A stretch of DNA of 64,000 nt from Closterium sp. NIES-65 (Eukaryota; Streptophyta; Zygnematophyceae; Desmidiales; Closteriaceae): contig CANXME010002275.1 in the NCBI GenBank assembly GCA_948144175.1, positions 231,001 to 295,000 on the forward strand, in the 5' to 3' direction. Shown here one piece after another: positions 63,585 through 64,000 of the stretch. The notes below the pieces were generated by a model. The model was given only the letters and a program-made list of their open reading frames with translations. It was not told the DNA's origin and did no database searches. Each line of letters begins with the position of its first letter. Position 1 is the first letter of the stretch. Position numbers and translations under genes: made by a program.

Positions 63585-63852
63585 AACTTTGTTGTAGGTT
63601 CGTGAGGCGCCTCAAAGGACTTTCGAGGCGCCTCAAAAGGCACGACGGGTCAACTTTGTTGTAGGTTCGTGAGGCGCCTCAAAGGACTTTCGAGGCGCCT
63701 CAAAAGGCACGATGGGTCAACTTTGTTGTAGGTTCGTGAGGCGCCTCAAAGGACTTTCGAGGCGCCTCAAAAGGCACGACGGGTCAACTTTGTTGTAGGT
63801 TCATGAGGCTCCTCAAAGGAATTTCGAGGCGCCTCAAAAGGCACGACGGGTT
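63585..63852 (+). repeat. 67-bp tandem repeat with GAGGCGCCTC palindromes
   Basis: Four head-to-tail copies with exactly 67-bp spacing (AACTTTGTTGTAG at 63,585, 63,652, 63,719, 63,786). Each unit carries two GAGGCGCCTC-type palindromes; the fourth copy has a few changes. Confidence 0.92.
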
Positions 63853-64000
63853 TTCCGACTTGAGACGTGGCGAGCTTCAGCGAACTTGGTGTACGAAATG
63901 AGTTTGGCTTGAGTAAAATTGTCGCCTAGCTACTCTGCGACATTTCCAATAGAGTAGAGCGATCAATGTGTGCAGGGGCATTGAACATTTCAGAAATTTT
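63853..64000. other. Right edge, unassigned
   Basis: I see nothing recognisable in these last bases. Confidence 0.3.

Overview
The window reads as streptophyte (plant-lineage) nuclear DNA. It has Ty1/copia and Ty3/gypsy retrotransposons whose primer-binding sites match the initiator-Met tRNA (TGGTATCAGAGC type). It also has an intron-rich gene with plant-type leucine-rich repeats (LRRs) carried on 72-nt exons. The GC-rich copia genes and minisatellite-filled introns make me favour a charophyte green alga, perhaps a zygnematophyte such as Closterium. That is a guess from style, not a match. There are no bacterial operons or CRISPR arrays, and I found no intact stand-alone tRNA or rRNA gene. 

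Positions 1-55,400 are one old gypsy element (Gy0) that has been opened repeatedly by later insertions. Its relics appear in colinear order: protease at 365-967, reverse transcriptase (RT) and RNase H at 17,960-19,835, then integrase at 23,199-23,350, 50,453-50,790 and 54,914-55,320. The inserts, each delimited by terminal repeats and mostly by a 5-bp target duplication (TSD), are as follows. T1 (990-17,706) is non-autonomous. T1 is split by CopA (1,004-16,003), which is split by CopB (6,960-14,499). NaH (19,836-21,593), NaI (21,614-22,943) and NaJ (22,944-23,198) are short non-autonomous elements. GyD (23,351-50,447) is a chromodomain gypsy element. GyD is split by CopE (minus strand, 23,649-38,671), itself split by CopG (29,988-37,385), and independently by CopC (40,186-47,515). 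NaK (50,792-54,908, minus) contains a fragment, NaL. CopB has identical LTRs and an intact 1,968-codon gag-pol; CopC also has an intact gag-pol. The other protein-coding elements are broken. 

The copia elements share an RNA-leader layout: PBS, a short hairpin with covarying stem, a GGGCCCACC palindrome block, in most a second hairpin around CCGR, a T run, then about 1 kb of GC-rich minisatellite before gag. The short non-autonomous elements share the LTR core, polypurine tract and much of this leader, so they are probably mobilised by the copia proteins. 

Positions 55,544 to at least 62,154 carry the only host-like gene seen: a 5' portion of an LRR receptor-type gene on the plus strand (signal peptide, LRR N-terminal cap, five single-LRR exons), running off the right of what I can follow. 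Most of its introns are filled with different minisatellites. From 56 kb to the end there are short palindromes with fixed TTTTGAG/CTCAAAA arms and a changing self-complementary core, a 730-bp foldback element, and a 67-bp tandem array at the right edge.
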